From: Alphaproteobacteria bacterium
GTDB lineage: Bacteria > Pseudomonadota > Alphaproteobacteria > UBA3830
Length of the DNA: 64,000 bases
Direction of reading: 5' to 3'
NCBI GenBank assembly: GCA_017649895.1
Contig: JAGCFW010000003.1
Location: 1-64,000 of the forward strand
The translations under genes were made by a program, and so were the position numbers. Shown in pieces: positions 25,712-34,778 of the stretch. The first letter of the stretch is position 1; the number at the start of each line of letters is the position of its first letter. The notes beneath the pieces were generated by a model. It had not been told where the DNA came from. It saw only the letters and a program-made list of their open reading frames with translations, and ran no database searches.

Positions 25712-26238
25712 TTTAAGTAGCTCCTTGCTATGTTTGTGGCTGTATCAACAATTGAATTTTCAGAACTGCTCCACGCAATCGAATTAGCCGTACCGGGAGA
25801 ACGTTTCAAAATTAAAGTGAATTCGACTTTCTGCGGCTTTCCGTTTCGATCGAAATAGCTTTGAGTTTCCTTAATGGAGGCGATAACAAATTTCCCCAAA
25901 ATTTCGCCGTTGTCGTTGATCAAATTGCTGGCAATTTTACACAATTCAGACGATCGAATTGCATCAATACTGCTATATCCCGAATTTTCCGAAAGATTCA
26001 GAAAGTTCATAATTTTCGACGTTACACTGTTTCCGACGGTGTTGATTACGGAATTTTCTTTATTGAATTTCGGATAAAAAACGCCTTCGATTTCAATTTG
26101 ATCTTTCGCCACTCCGAGATTCTGCAGGTTCGGAAGATCTCCGACTCGCTCGGTGTCCGACCAATTATATTCGGTCGTTCGAGTCATCGAGTTCGGAGTC
26201 ATCGTTTTCAAATTGAACTGAAAATCACCTAGAATCAT
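25705..26238 (-). CDS. Tail protein U (P2 gpU-like)
   Basis: 177 residues. The opening LGDFQFNLKTMTPNSMTR, TEYNWSDTERVG and the FVIASIKETQSYFDRNGKPQ/VEFTLILKR block are diagnostic of gpU, the tail completion or tail-end protein of P2-like myophages. Located between tape measure and X as in P2. Confidence 0.88.
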   Translation of the reverse strand: MILGDFQFNLKTMTPNSMTRTTEYNWSDTERVGDLPNLQNLGVAKDQIEIEGVFYPKFNKENSVINTVGNSVTSKIMNFLNLSENSGYSSIDAIRSSELCKIASNLINDNGEILGKFVIASIKETQSYFDRNGKPQKVEFTLILKRSPGTANSIAWSSSENSIVDTATNIARSYLKW

Positions 26239-26253
26239 TTTCTTCTCCGTTCA

Positions 26254-29082
26254 CTATATCGCCTCCGCCGCCTCGTCATACAAAAACGTTTTGCTGTAAT
26301 CCGAGACTCGATTCACGACTTTGTTTGCGATCATCTCCGGATTATCATTTTTGTTTGCATTAATCGTGATCGAAAAGTTGTTGTTTTGATTTCGAGTTAC
26401 ATTCGAATTAGCCGGTTTTAATTCGGTCGGGATTTTTAACTGAGAAGATGTTTTTTCACCTCCGATTTTCGGAAGCCAGCCTTTTAATTTATCTAACATT
26501 TCTAACGATGGCTTGAAGAAACTTTCCAACGGACCTTTGATCCAATCGAAAAAGCTTTTCAAATAATCTTTCAGTTTTTCCCAACCGGATTTTACTTTTT
26601 CACCAACATTTAGCGCATCAACGTATTTCAAAAAACCATTCCAGGACGGGGCTACATCCTTCCAAATATTTTTGAAGAAATTCTTCACTGATTCCCATGC
26701 CGGTATTACGGAGTTGCCGCCGAAATAAAGTCTATCAATAATCGCGGTCACATTTTCCCAAACATCACCGAGAATACTTCCGACTTGTGCTATAAATTTC
26801 CCTCCGAATTTCAAAAACTCGAAAAACTCTTTAAACTTACCCATCGCGATATTTGTCCAGCCTACGATCGTATTCCACGTTTCACTTATCCAATTTTTGA
26901 AGTCGCCCCATACTTGCTGAGGTTCATTCCACAATTTGATGAAAAACCCTTTGATCGGTTCCCAATTTTTGTATATCAAATACGCGGTGGCGGCTATTGC
27001 AGCACCTATCGCAATGATCGGATTAGAGACCCAAAATCCCCAAATTACGCTTAACCCCCTAATAACCAGTGGAATTACTGTCTTTCCGATCGACCACAGT
27101 CCACTGCTAAACGAAGCAATTCCTTTAAATACGAACGGCAAAATCGTTGATGCGAAAAACCAGCTGATTTGGCACAACCATCCAAACGCGTTTACTCCGA
27201 ATTTCACGATGTTAAAACTGAATCTAAACAGCAAACCGAAGGCTTTTAACCCCGATCCGGCAATCGATAATGTCTCGCCTAACAATGCAATCGCCCCTCT
27301 CAGCACACCGCCTATCAGTCTCGAAGCCAGCCAGAAACCAGCTGTCGCTACCCCAATATTTGCTGAAAGTTGACCGAATTCCGCAGTTGATTCTTTTGTG
27401 AATCTGGTCTTTACGGACATGTTCGATAGCTTAAACTCATTAAAGATATCCGACAATTTCTTGCTTTTTATGGATTCAAAGAAAGATTTTATCTTTGTCT
27501 TTCCGGAACTGCTGAGCCATTTCACTCGATCAATCAATGTTTTGAAACTAAATTGTATTTTCCCGTCTAAGGTTTGAGATAGGCCAAGAAAACCGCTGCT
27601 GATTCCTACGATTCCACCAACCAACTTTAAAAATCCGACTAACAGAGCTTTTCCCGCAATTCCGGTAGCGGTCAATCCAAGTAATAATCCTTTACCAACA
27701 ATAACCAGTCGATTAAAACCTCCTAATAAAAATGTTGATGCGTATCCGAGCGCAAATATTCCTATTTTAAGACCTACAAGTGCACTGATTCCGAGTATTA
27801 CGTTTTTTACCAGCTCCCCATTTTTATCAATGAATTTTGAAAATCTATTCAGTCCATTGGTCACTATGCTCAAAAATCCTTTAAACGGACCAATTAAAAT
27901 ATCACCGATCTTTCTTGTTACATTTTCGAGCGAAGATAAAAATGTTTTCAAACTTCCTGAAGCAGTGGCCGTAGCATGCGAATAATCACTTCCAAATGAT
28001 CCGCTCACATTTTTCATATTGGTTGCCGCATGCAGATTTTCTTTATATGTTTTCAGATGCTGAACCAACAAGCCAACATTCATTGCTGCTCGCTTACCGA
28101 AAATATCATTCAGAGCTGTTCGGCGCGCAACGTCATCAAGTTTTGAAAGCCCCTCCAATAATTTCATAATGGCTTTTTGCGGTGACTCTCCGACTTCTTT
28201 TGCAAAACCATGAATGCCAATTCCCATTCTATGGAAGGCTTTAGCTCCGGCCTGTCCCAAGCTGCCGGTAACAGAAAGTTTTTGAAGAATTGTATTCAAC
28301 GTTCCGCCTGCTTCGTCTGCCGTTTGCCCCATGGATTTAAAAGTAGAAACAAGCGCGCCGACTTCAGCTGTCGTAAATTTGAAAGCAGATAATCCGGAAG
28401 ATGACTTTATGATTGATCGCACAATTTCGTTCGCGGTTGCTCCCGTACGATTGCCCAACTCATTTATTGTATCAAATTGTTTGTCCAGTTCCTGAGTTGA
28501 CCATCCCATGATTTTCATGAGATTGCTGATTTTTTCCGCCCCTTCGTCTGCAGTGAATCCCCAAGTATAAGTTGCTTTCCCAATCTTTTCCGCAAACGAA
28601 CCAAGTTGATTTTCAGCGACTCCAAAGCGTCCGCCAACAGCTGCAATATTCGCCAGCTCCGTAGCACTTATCGGAAGTTTAGTCGAAAGTTCAGACAGCG
28701 TATTACCGAGTTTTTTCAAACCATCAGGCTCTTTAAAATTTACAACAGAACGGACACCGTCCATCGCCTTTTCGAAATCTATGGCTTTTTTTACCGGAGC
28801 AGCAAGTGCTGCCCCTAAGGCGACAATCTCCATAATTTGAGAACGATAAAACGCGCGTTTTTGAATAATCGCTTGTTGCTTGTTTATCGAACCGAGCAAG
28901 GAATTGTATCGAAGTTTCAGCTTGTCCACCGCCGAAGCGCTCAAAATGGATTGGCGTTCCATATTTTTGATGACACTTCCGACTTCTTTTAATTTCGATG
29001 TGCTGCCGGAAATAACTGAATTGAATCCGCCACTTAACGCTGCTCCAATTGTGATAAGCAGTTGATGCCTATTTTCCGCCAT
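26254..29082 (-). CDS. Tail tape measure protein
   Basis: 942 residues. The N-terminal third contains the TP901/P2-gpT core (FEKAMDGVRSVVNF, AAVGGRFGV, AGGTLNTILQKLSVTGSLGQ, FHRMGIGIHGFAKEVGESPQ). The centre has several long hydrophobic segments (residues ~430-690) that would form the channel in the host membrane. The C-terminus is rich in aromatic and charged residues. Length determines tail length. The start ATG overlaps the end of the frameshifted E' product. Confidence 0.9.
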   Translation of the reverse strand: MAENRHQLLITIGAALSGGFNSVISGSTSKLKEVGSVIKNMERQSILSASAVDKLKLRYNSLLGSINKQQAIIQKRAFYRSQIMEIVALGAALAAPVKKAIDFEKAMDGVRSVVNFKEPDGLKKLGNTLSELSTKLPISATELANIAAVGGRFGVAENQLGSFAEKIGKATYTWGFTADEGAEKISNLMKIMGWSTQELDKQFDTINELGNRTGATANEIVRSIIKSSSGLSAFKFTTAEVGALVSTFKSMGQTADEAGGTLNTILQKLSVTGSLGQAGAKAFHRMGIGIHGFAKEVGESPQKAIMKLLEGLSKLDDVARRTALNDIFGKRAAMNVGLLVQHLKTYKENLHAATNMKNVSGSFGSDYSHATATASGSLKTFLSSLENVTRKIGDILIGPFKGFLSIVTNGLNRFSKFIDKNGELVKNVILGISALVGLKIGIFALGYASTFLLGGFNRLVIVGKGLLLGLTATGIAGKALLVGFLKLVGGIVGISSGFLGLSQTLDGKIQFSFKTLIDRVKWLSSSGKTKIKSFFESIKSKKLSDIFNEFKLSNMSVKTRFTKESTAEFGQLSANIGVATAGFWLASRLIGGVLRGAIALLGETLSIAGSGLKAFGLLFRFSFNIVKFGVNAFGWLCQISWFFASTILPFVFKGIASFSSGLWSIGKTVIPLVIRGLSVIWGFWVSNPIIAIGAAIAATAYLIYKNWEPIKGFFIKLWNEPQQVWGDFKNWISETWNTIVGWTNIAMGKFKEFFEFLKFGGKFIAQVGSILGDVWENVTAIIDRLYFGGNSVIPAWESVKNFFKNIWKDVAPSWNGFLKYVDALNVGEKVKSGWEKLKDYLKSFFDWIKGPLESFFKPSLEMLDKLKGWLPKIGGEKTSSQLKIPTELKPANSNVTRNQNNNFSITINANKNDNPEMIANKVVNRVSDYSKTFLYDEAAEAI

Positions 29083-29454
29083 TTTTGGTCAATTCCTTCA
29101 GTTCATCAATCCACAAAACGAATTCATCCGTTTCCATTTCGAGCCATTCTGAAATTCCTCCCTTGGAATGTGATGCAATGATCAAAATTGCTCGCCTCAG
29201 TTCTTCCCCGTTGAAGCTGATAAAAAATCCCTCAACCATTCTTGAATTTTGATATAGTCTCGCAAATCGAGTTCCTGTACGGTTTCAGGAGAGATTTCTC
29301 CCAAATTAGCGATTAGATTGACTTCTTTCTCTGCTTCGTCGATATTTTTCTTGCTCGATGCAATTAGGTCTCGAACTTTTGGCGGTCTTAGCGAAATCTC
29401 ATTTACTTCAACTCCATCGATTTTGATCGGGTTTTCTAATTTTATTTTCTTCAT
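29069..29454 (-). CDS. Tail assembly chaperone E+E', produced by -1 ribosomal frameshift
   Basis: The E frame contains a canonical slippery heptamer T TTT TTA (TAAAAAA on the plus strand, 29221-29227) nine codons before its stop. Slipping by -1 gives 50 additional residues beginning ISFNGEELRRAILIIASHS and ending LKELTKNGGK, with the stop overlapping the tape-measure ATG. The full product is 128 residues. P2 makes its E+E' protein in the same place and manner, and lambda G/GT is analogous. The frame, heptamer and exact fit to the downstream start make this well supported although expression is not shown. Confidence 0.8.
29197..29454 (-). CDS. Tail assembly chaperone E (short form)
   Basis: 85 residues, KKIKLENPIKIDGVEVNEIS, then LRPPKVRDL, a typical phage tail E protein opening. 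The short protein ends WLRDFLSASTGKN just past the slippery site. It is expected to act as a chaperone on the tape measure together with the longer E+E' form. It lies between tube and tape measure genes. Confidence 0.85.
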   Translation of the reverse strand: MKKIKLENPIKIDGVEVNEISLRPPKVRDLIASSKKNIDEAEKEVNLIANLGEISPETVQELDLRDYIKIQEWLRDFLSASTGKN

Positions 29455-29583
29455 TTTCTTTCTCCTTCATAATTAAAAATCTAAAATTACACATGTGTTG
29501 GGTGTTGCGACATCGGAGCAACTTGTGTTCTTTTTCTATACACTTGGACTGCCCTCAATACCGAGTGCAGGAATCATTCCTGC
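29455..29583. repeat. Intergenic palindromes including a repeat-family copy (G)
   Basis: The gap between E and the tube gene carries GTTGC/GCAAC around nine bases (about 29499-29517). At 29557-29583 the sequence AATACCGAGT is followed by the perfect palindrome GCAGGAATCATTCCTGC, with eight-base arms around one base. The AATACxGxGT head and the one-base-centred GCA...TGC palindrome match the repeat units in baseplate gene I, here on the plus strand. It abuts the tube gene's stop codon and may also act as a terminator or processing site. Confidence 0.55.
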
Positions 29584-30084
29584 TCACACTTGCAGGATTT
29601 CTTTTATTTTTGATAACTGATCAGATCCATTTATGTTGCGAATCATGTTGATCGGATCAATCTCAATTAGTTCGACTCCGTCAATTGTGAGCTTGTAATA
29701 ATTACAAGTAACCGAACATTTGAGAGTTGCCTTTTCCGCCGGCTTCCAGGAATCAAAATCCATCTCTTTAAAATATCCCCGAACATTGATAATTACCGGC
29801 GAACTATCTCCTGTACCCTGCAGCGCACCTCGAATGGTCAACGCGAATTCCGATCCGTTGGTTAAGCCGAAAAGTTTGAACAATTCCTGATCATACTCCG
29901 AAAAAGTCAGATCCATCTCCAATTTTTCCATCCCCATATCGATTTCAACCGGCGCAGACATTCCCGCACCTTGATATTCTTCCGTCTTGATCGTTAGCTT
30001 CGGCAAAGTGATTTCTTCAACTCGGCCGGCATAACCTCGACCATCCACAAACACATTAAAGTTCTTTAAAATTTTTGGCAGCAT
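29584..30084 (-). CDS. Major tail tube protein (P2 gpFII-like)
   Basis: 166 residues. The opening PKILKNFNVFVDGRGYAGRV and LPKLTIKTEEYQGAGMSAPV with DMGMEKLEMDLTFSEYD are the standard FII blocks. It forms the inner tube of the contractile tail. GGAGGAATAA precedes the ATG. It follows the sheath gene with a short gap, as in P2. Confidence 0.92.
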   Translation of the reverse strand: MLPKILKNFNVFVDGRGYAGRVEEITLPKLTIKTEEYQGAGMSAPVEIDMGMEKLEMDLTFSEYDQELFKLFGLTNGSEFALTIRGALQGTGDSSPVIINVRGYFKEMDFDSWKPAEKATLKCSVTCNYYKLTIDGVELIEIDPINMIRNINGSDQLSKIKEILQV

Positions 30085-30120
30085 AATTTATTCCTCCTTA
30101 TTTTCTGTATGGATTATCCT

Positions 30121-31305
30121 CTAACTTGCGAGATTTTCCAGTAGTATTGACTCTATATTATCTTCTGAAAGATAAGCTCTGAACGTGACCTGTTCTGCCG
30201 GATACGCAGGAGTGAACTCAAAATCAAAGTAAACTTTTCCCTCAGTAATATTGGCTGCTGTGTTCAACTCTCTGTTAGCCACACATTTTCCGGCAAGAAT
30301 TGCTCCTTGAGATTTTAGAGCGGCCAAGAAGGCATTTACGCTCTCCGTTACATCCGTCAGATAATTCTTCACAACGTTTCGGTCAACTGCCCATAGATGT
30401 GATTGCAAAATCGAATCCGAAATAACATCAGCCGTCCTTCTTACACAGAGAAATTGATAAGATCCTGTACCGGCTGTCGACCTATTGCCCCAGAGCTTGT
30501 ATCCGTTTTGATTGATGATGGTCGCGATGTTTTGTTCGTTTAGATAATTGGCTCGACACGAAGCATCGCCCAAAGCGAAATCAATTGGCTTGCTGAGTCC
30601 GATAATTCCGTTGATTGCTTTGTTTGAAGGAGATACCCAAAATCCGTCATCGTTGTCAGTTCGCGCAATAACTCCCGCAACATAAGGACTTGCCGGCACT
30701 GCTTCGTTTTTGGTATTTAGTACTTGCGGGCATACAGCATAGATTCTTTCACTTGCACAATCCGATACAAACCTGATCAAATTTTCATTCGTTTCATTGG
30801 CCGGGCAATCCGCAACAACTATTGCTCTTAAACGATTTGCAATTATGTTGAGTTCAGTTACGACCTCTTTCACGGAAAATCCGGGAGCGCATAAAATTCT
30901 CGGAGTGACTCCTAAAATACTTTTTGAAGCCAAGAAAGAGTAGACTCCGCTGTAAGTTCCATCTGCCGAAACCGAGCCAATGACATTATTTATCGTGGCT
31001 TCAGCAGCAGTGATTGCGTCATTACCTTCGCCGCTTGCGACTCCTTCAGCGATTCGGACAACTACAACCATTGCTCCGGTTTGAGCTAAAATTCCTTCTA
31101 ATGCAGCAGGAAGAGTCCCTGTGTTTCCAAGTTTAGCCGCCTCTGTGTAAGATCCCGCAATTAACACCGGAGTGTTCAATGGAAAATTCTCCGTTGCTTC
31201 AGGCGCAGTCCCGATTACTCCGATAACCGAGCTTGAACTCGTCTTTACTTTCTTTATTCCTTGGTTGATTTCTGCAACCGCTACTCCGTGCAAAAAACTA
31301 GGCAT
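30121..31305 (-). CDS. Tail sheath protein (P2 gpFI-like)
   Basis: 394 residues. PSFLHGVAVAEINQGIKKVK, VIGVIGTAPEA, FPLNTPVLIAGS, GNTGTLPAALEGIL, then LWGNRSTAG and LWAVDRN identify the contractile sheath. The sheath polymerises around the tube and contracts at infection. GGAGAAGAAAA precedes the start. The gene overlaps by 8 bp the small ORF upstream. Confidence 0.93.
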   Translation of the reverse strand: MPSFLHGVAVAEINQGIKKVKTSSSSVIGVIGTAPEATENFPLNTPVLIAGSYTEAAKLGNTGTLPAALEGILAQTGAMVVVVRIAEGVASGEGNDAITAAEATINNVIGSVSADGTYSGVYSFLASKSILGVTPRILCAPGFSVKEVVTELNIIANRLRAIVVADCPANETNENLIRFVSDCASERIYAVCPQVLNTKNEAVPASPYVAGVIARTDNDDGFWVSPSNKAINGIIGLSKPIDFALGDASCRANYLNEQNIATIINQNGYKLWGNRSTAGTGSYQFLCVRRTADVISDSILQSHLWAVDRNVVKNYLTDVTESVNAFLAALKSQGAILAGKCVANRELNTAANITEGKVYFDFEFTPAYPAEQVTFRAYLSEDNIESILLENLAS

Positions 31306-31468
31306 TTTTCTTCTCCTTTTTCTTACTCTCTACCTTTATTTCCAAAATCTTATCCGCCATTTCAGAAAGTGATGCTCCTTCTTTTACCACAACTCCTTTC
31401 GAGATAATTGCTTGCCGGATTTTTTCCTTGATCTCCTGAAAATTTTCTATCGTCTTCGAAATTTTCAT
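31298..31468 (-). CDS. Small tail-region protein
   Basis: 56 residues: MKISKTIENFQEIKEKIRQA, then GVVVKEGASLSEMADKILEI and a lysine-rich end. Small proteins with an xxxxPLSEYADKIxxI-type motif are common next to phage tail fibre genes, but their role is unknown. GGGGAGGAA lies just before the ATG. The stop overlaps the sheath start by 8 bp, supporting translation. Confidence 0.65.
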   Translation of the reverse strand: MKISKTIENFQEIKEKIRQAIISKGVVVKEGASLSEMADKILEIKVESKKKEKKNA

Positions 31469-31477
31469 TTCCTCCCC

Positions 31478-34447
31478 TTAGTATTCCTGAATTGATTTCT
31501 TTTCAAACAAATCCCACCTGGCAAACGTCAACACGCTCGAATTTGGGTTTGCTATATTTAACTTATAAAACTTGTACGACACATTTCGATTCAAATTGTG
31601 AGTACGAAGCTCGCTCCTTGAAAAGGTTGAACTGTTCGAAACTGAAAACAACTGAGTCCAACTTGTCCCGTTATTAGAACCATGCAAAGTGTAATCACAG
31701 GGAGCCGCACTGCACCAATCATCACTTCTTGATCCTATACTGAACGCGTTAATAGTTTTTGCCGCCGGCAATTCGACCTGAATCCACCCGGATGTTTCGC
31801 CACTCAACTCAAAGCGAGTATCAAATCTCCTATCAAACAGATATATCCTTTTATGACTTGAATGCTCCGTGCTTGAAGATAATTTGTAAACTCCATCCGA
31901 ACCGGAAGTCGTATCAGACGTCATTGTCGGAACAATATACACATATTGATTTATATTTCTCTTGTAGTCGTAAGAAGTTCTTCCGAGAATGAAGCAACTG
32001 CATCCGTTGTAGGCTGACCCCTGATTTGCTGTTATATACAATCTGTAGTACAAGTATGCGGTTTCATTCTCGAATAGAAATACCCGTAATTCTCCGAGAG
32101 TTGACCATGATATGCCCGTTTCAGAATCCAATACATCCCAGTTTTCTCCATCGTTCGATCCTTGAATTTGAAATGCGGAGGGTGCCTGATCAAGATATCC
32201 GTCTCCGCGTGGTGCAATCTTCACTGCATTAAAAGCCATCGCCGTCGGAAGTTTTACCTGCAGCCAAGAATTGCCCTCGTTCGCCGCTGAAGCCCAGCGA
32301 GTTTGAGTATTGTCATCGAAAGCTAAATATCCCGCATGACCTCCATCGCACTGACTGCTTTCTGTAACTTCGTATCCGTCTTGATTCGCTGATGATAACT
32401 TTGGAACACCACGATTGATGTTATGCTTGCCTATACTTTGTTGATATAGTTTGAACCCGCTTAATCCCCACTCACCGGCAGTACTGTTAGTTCCTAAACA
32501 TGTAAATTTATAGTATTTGTACGCAGTCTCATTTTTAAAATCGAAAAATACAACGTTGTTATCATAAGCCCAATAGCTGCCCAGATGACTTCGCTCCAAC
32601 AACAAGGTCCAGTTTTCATCATCGTTAGAACCTTCTAATTTAAACCAGTTCGGGTGTCTGTCTCCGTAGAAACCGTAATATTCTCCCGTGCCTCTAAAAT
32701 GCAGCTCTAAAACATTCGCTGTTTTCGCTTCAGTAAATTCGTATTTGATCCAATCATCACCCGTTTTATTCATTTTGAGTAATGAATTGCAGTCCGTATC
32801 CGTTAAATTAGCAGCAGAACCATTGGTAATGTTATTGGCTGTCATTGTCACAGACTCGCCTATGTTTGACGACATATAGGGCGTCAATAGAGTTATCTCA
32901 CTTTCATTGTTATCTATTTGAGTACCCCACAGCGTTATGCCTCTAAGTGCGTTATACTCATTCGTATAACCCAAATTGATTTCAAAGATTCTGAAACACC
33001 CTTTAACATCCGTGTAGACTTTCTCTTCAATAATCTCATTAGTCTTGTAAATTAACGTTGTCCAATTTTTCCCGTCCACACTCGCTTTTACCGAAAACTC
33101 AGTCATCGCATGTTCACGATTCCAAGTCATATACTTTACGTAATCTACGCAAACCAACGTTGTAAATTCGAAACGAACGCACGGGGGATAAACTTCACCG
33201 CTAACGTAATCTCTTATTACCTCCCAAGGAATCCAACCGCACCCCTTTGGCGTAGTTACTCTAAAATTATCACTAATCAATACCTGATTCCTGGGAGTAA
33301 GCAACTGAGGCTTCGGACAATCGAGCCGTGAAACAACGACCTCGAAAAACGGAACTCCAAGCTTTTTTGTTACGGACATGCGTGTCGTACCTCTGTTTAC
33401 TGTCAGATTCTGAGATATAGGCATCATCTTATCTGAAAAATGTATTAAATGTGTGCCATCAGAAACTATTTCCAGAATAAACGACATATCCGACTTTGGC
33501 TCAAAATTAAAATTAAACGAAAATACGATATCCTCACTAACAAAAACTCTGTAAATGAGCGTTTTTTCTTCTAAATCGATATTGCCGTTAAAAACCGCTT
33601 TAGACTGACATAGTTTATAAATTATTTCTGCATCTGCCATATCCGCCAACTCCATTGCCCCATCGGCGTTTTTTTGAAACTCACGCCCCAGTTTTACAAC
33701 GCCGAAATTTGAACTGCTCGCCTTTAAAATTTCTTTCGCTGAAATTGTGCCGTCCGCTATTTCAATTCCGTTTCCGGCTTTCACGATTCCAAACCGACTC
33801 TTACACGCATTTTTGATTTCTTTCGCGGAAATTACTCCATCAGCGACGGTTACACCGTCCCCGGGTTTCACAAGCCCGTAATTTGCCTTTGTCGCTAAAT
33901 CCACGGTATCTGGAGATAACTCAATATTATTACTTATAATTACGGATTCGTTGGACAAACTTTCGAAACTGCCGTTAATTTGTTGATTAATAACATTATT
34001 TTTAGGCAAAGACTCATCATTATTTATTTCGTTATCATCAGAAAATATGTGGCACTGCCCGCATTGTCCGTTTCCATCATTAGCTTTTAACACTGTTCCG
34101 TCTTTAGCAATATCGAATATCTCTCCGTAAGCCACATCAAATGAAGCATCGGATTTCTTTAAATTGCATTGACCTGTAATGCCTCCCGAAGCTCCGCCAC
34201 CTTCAACACACGTGAAACCATCACCGTCACTGTTAACGGTCAAAAAGCGATTCGGAGCTATATCTTGTATTTCCCCATCTTCAATTTCAGCCTGAATTGA
34301 ACTTCCGCTTAATCTATCAACTAAATCAGAAACATTTTGAGCCGATTCTCCGACAGAGCAAATATCATCATCAATTTGCTGCAGAGTAACAGCAAGTTGT
34401 TCGATATCTTCAACAACATCATTATGCTTGTTCGGCAATTTGTACAT
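31478..34447 (-). CDS. Tail fibre with discoidin-like (F5/8 type C) domains, fibre 1
   Basis: 989 residues. A helical N-terminus (VEDIEQLAVTLQQIDDDICS) probably trimerises. Two or three short fibre repeats follow (KSRFGIVKAGNGIEIADGTI, SSNFGVVKLG). Then come about five discoidin-like units, each with an SANQDGYEV- or SSxxGxSV-like start, WIxxELPxAKxxN, GSNDGxNW and YKFYKLxI strands. Such domains bind sugars or membranes, so this is likely a host-recognition fibre. It is a paralogue of the fibre at 34779. It follows the intermediate gene by 8 bp. Confidence 0.8.
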   Translation of the reverse strand: MYKLPNKHNDVVEDIEQLAVTLQQIDDDICSVGESAQNVSDLVDRLSGSSIQAEIEDGEIQDIAPNRFLTVNSDGDGFTCVEGGGASGGITGQCNLKKSDASFDVAYGEIFDIAKDGTVLKANDGNGQCGQCHIFSDDNEINNDESLPKNNVINQQINGSFESLSNESVIISNNIELSPDTVDLATKANYGLVKPGDGVTVADGVISAKEIKNACKSRFGIVKAGNGIEIADGTISAKEILKASSSNFGVVKLGREFQKNADGAMELADMADAEIIYKLCQSKAVFNGNIDLEEKTLIYRVFVSEDIVFSFNFNFEPKSDMSFILEIVSDGTHLIHFSDKMMPISQNLTVNRGTTRMSVTKKLGVPFFEVVVSRLDCPKPQLLTPRNQVLISDNFRVTTPKGCGWIPWEVIRDYVSGEVYPPCVRFEFTTLVCVDYVKYMTWNREHAMTEFSVKASVDGKNWTTLIYKTNEIIEEKVYTDVKGCFRIFEINLGYTNEYNALRGITLWGTQIDNNESEITLLTPYMSSNIGESVTMTANNITNGSAANLTDTDCNSLLKMNKTGDDWIKYEFTEAKTANVLELHFRGTGEYYGFYGDRHPNWFKLEGSNDDENWTLLLERSHLGSYWAYDNNVVFFDFKNETAYKYYKFTCLGTNSTAGEWGLSGFKLYQQSIGKHNINRGVPKLSSANQDGYEVTESSQCDGGHAGYLAFDDNTQTRWASAANEGNSWLQVKLPTAMAFNAVKIAPRGDGYLDQAPSAFQIQGSNDGENWDVLDSETGISWSTLGELRVFLFENETAYLYYRLYITANQGSAYNGCSCFILGRTSYDYKRNINQYVYIVPTMTSDTTSGSDGVYKLSSSTEHSSHKRIYLFDRRFDTRFELSGETSGWIQVELPAAKTINAFSIGSRSDDWCSAAPCDYTLHGSNNGTSWTQLFSVSNSSTFSRSELRTHNLNRNVSYKFYKLNIANPNSSVLTFARWDLFEKKSIQEY

Positions 34448-34455
34448 ATATTACT

Positions 34456-34776
34456 CTAGCTTTCTAACGCGGCAATGCGCGCCTCAAGTGCTTTTAACTT
34501 CGAATACAACGCTGTATCTTCCACAACCCAAGTATGAGTATTTTTTACTGAAACACATCTGAAGCCATAAACGATATTCGCGTCCGTTATTGTTGTAATT
34601 ACGGTATTTCCATCTGCCACACCCGTATATATTTGATCTCCGAAATAAATCGTAATGTTTTTTCCAGCCTCTGAATTGCCAACGATATTTATCGGCAATT
34701 TGCTTGCAGAAACTCCCACAATCTCAATTCGATCTCCTATTTTTGGACTTTTCGGAAATGTGAATTTTGTAGCCAT
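34456..34776 (-). CDS. Small protein between the two fibres
   Basis: 106 residues, beta-rich: MATKFTFPKSPKIGDRIEIV, later GKNITIYFGDQIYTGVADGN, ending with a short coiled coil YSKLKALEARIAALE. The C-terminal heptads suggest trimerisation, as in fibre-tip or fibre-accessory proteins. Tightly placed between the fibres (8 and 2 bp gaps). No family recognised. Confidence 0.65.
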   Translation of the reverse strand: MATKFTFPKSPKIGDRIEIVGVSASKLPINIVGNSEAGKNITIYFGDQIYTGVADGNTVITTITDANIVYGFRCVSVKNTHTWVVEDTALYSKLKALEARIAALES

Positions 34777-34778
34777 AA

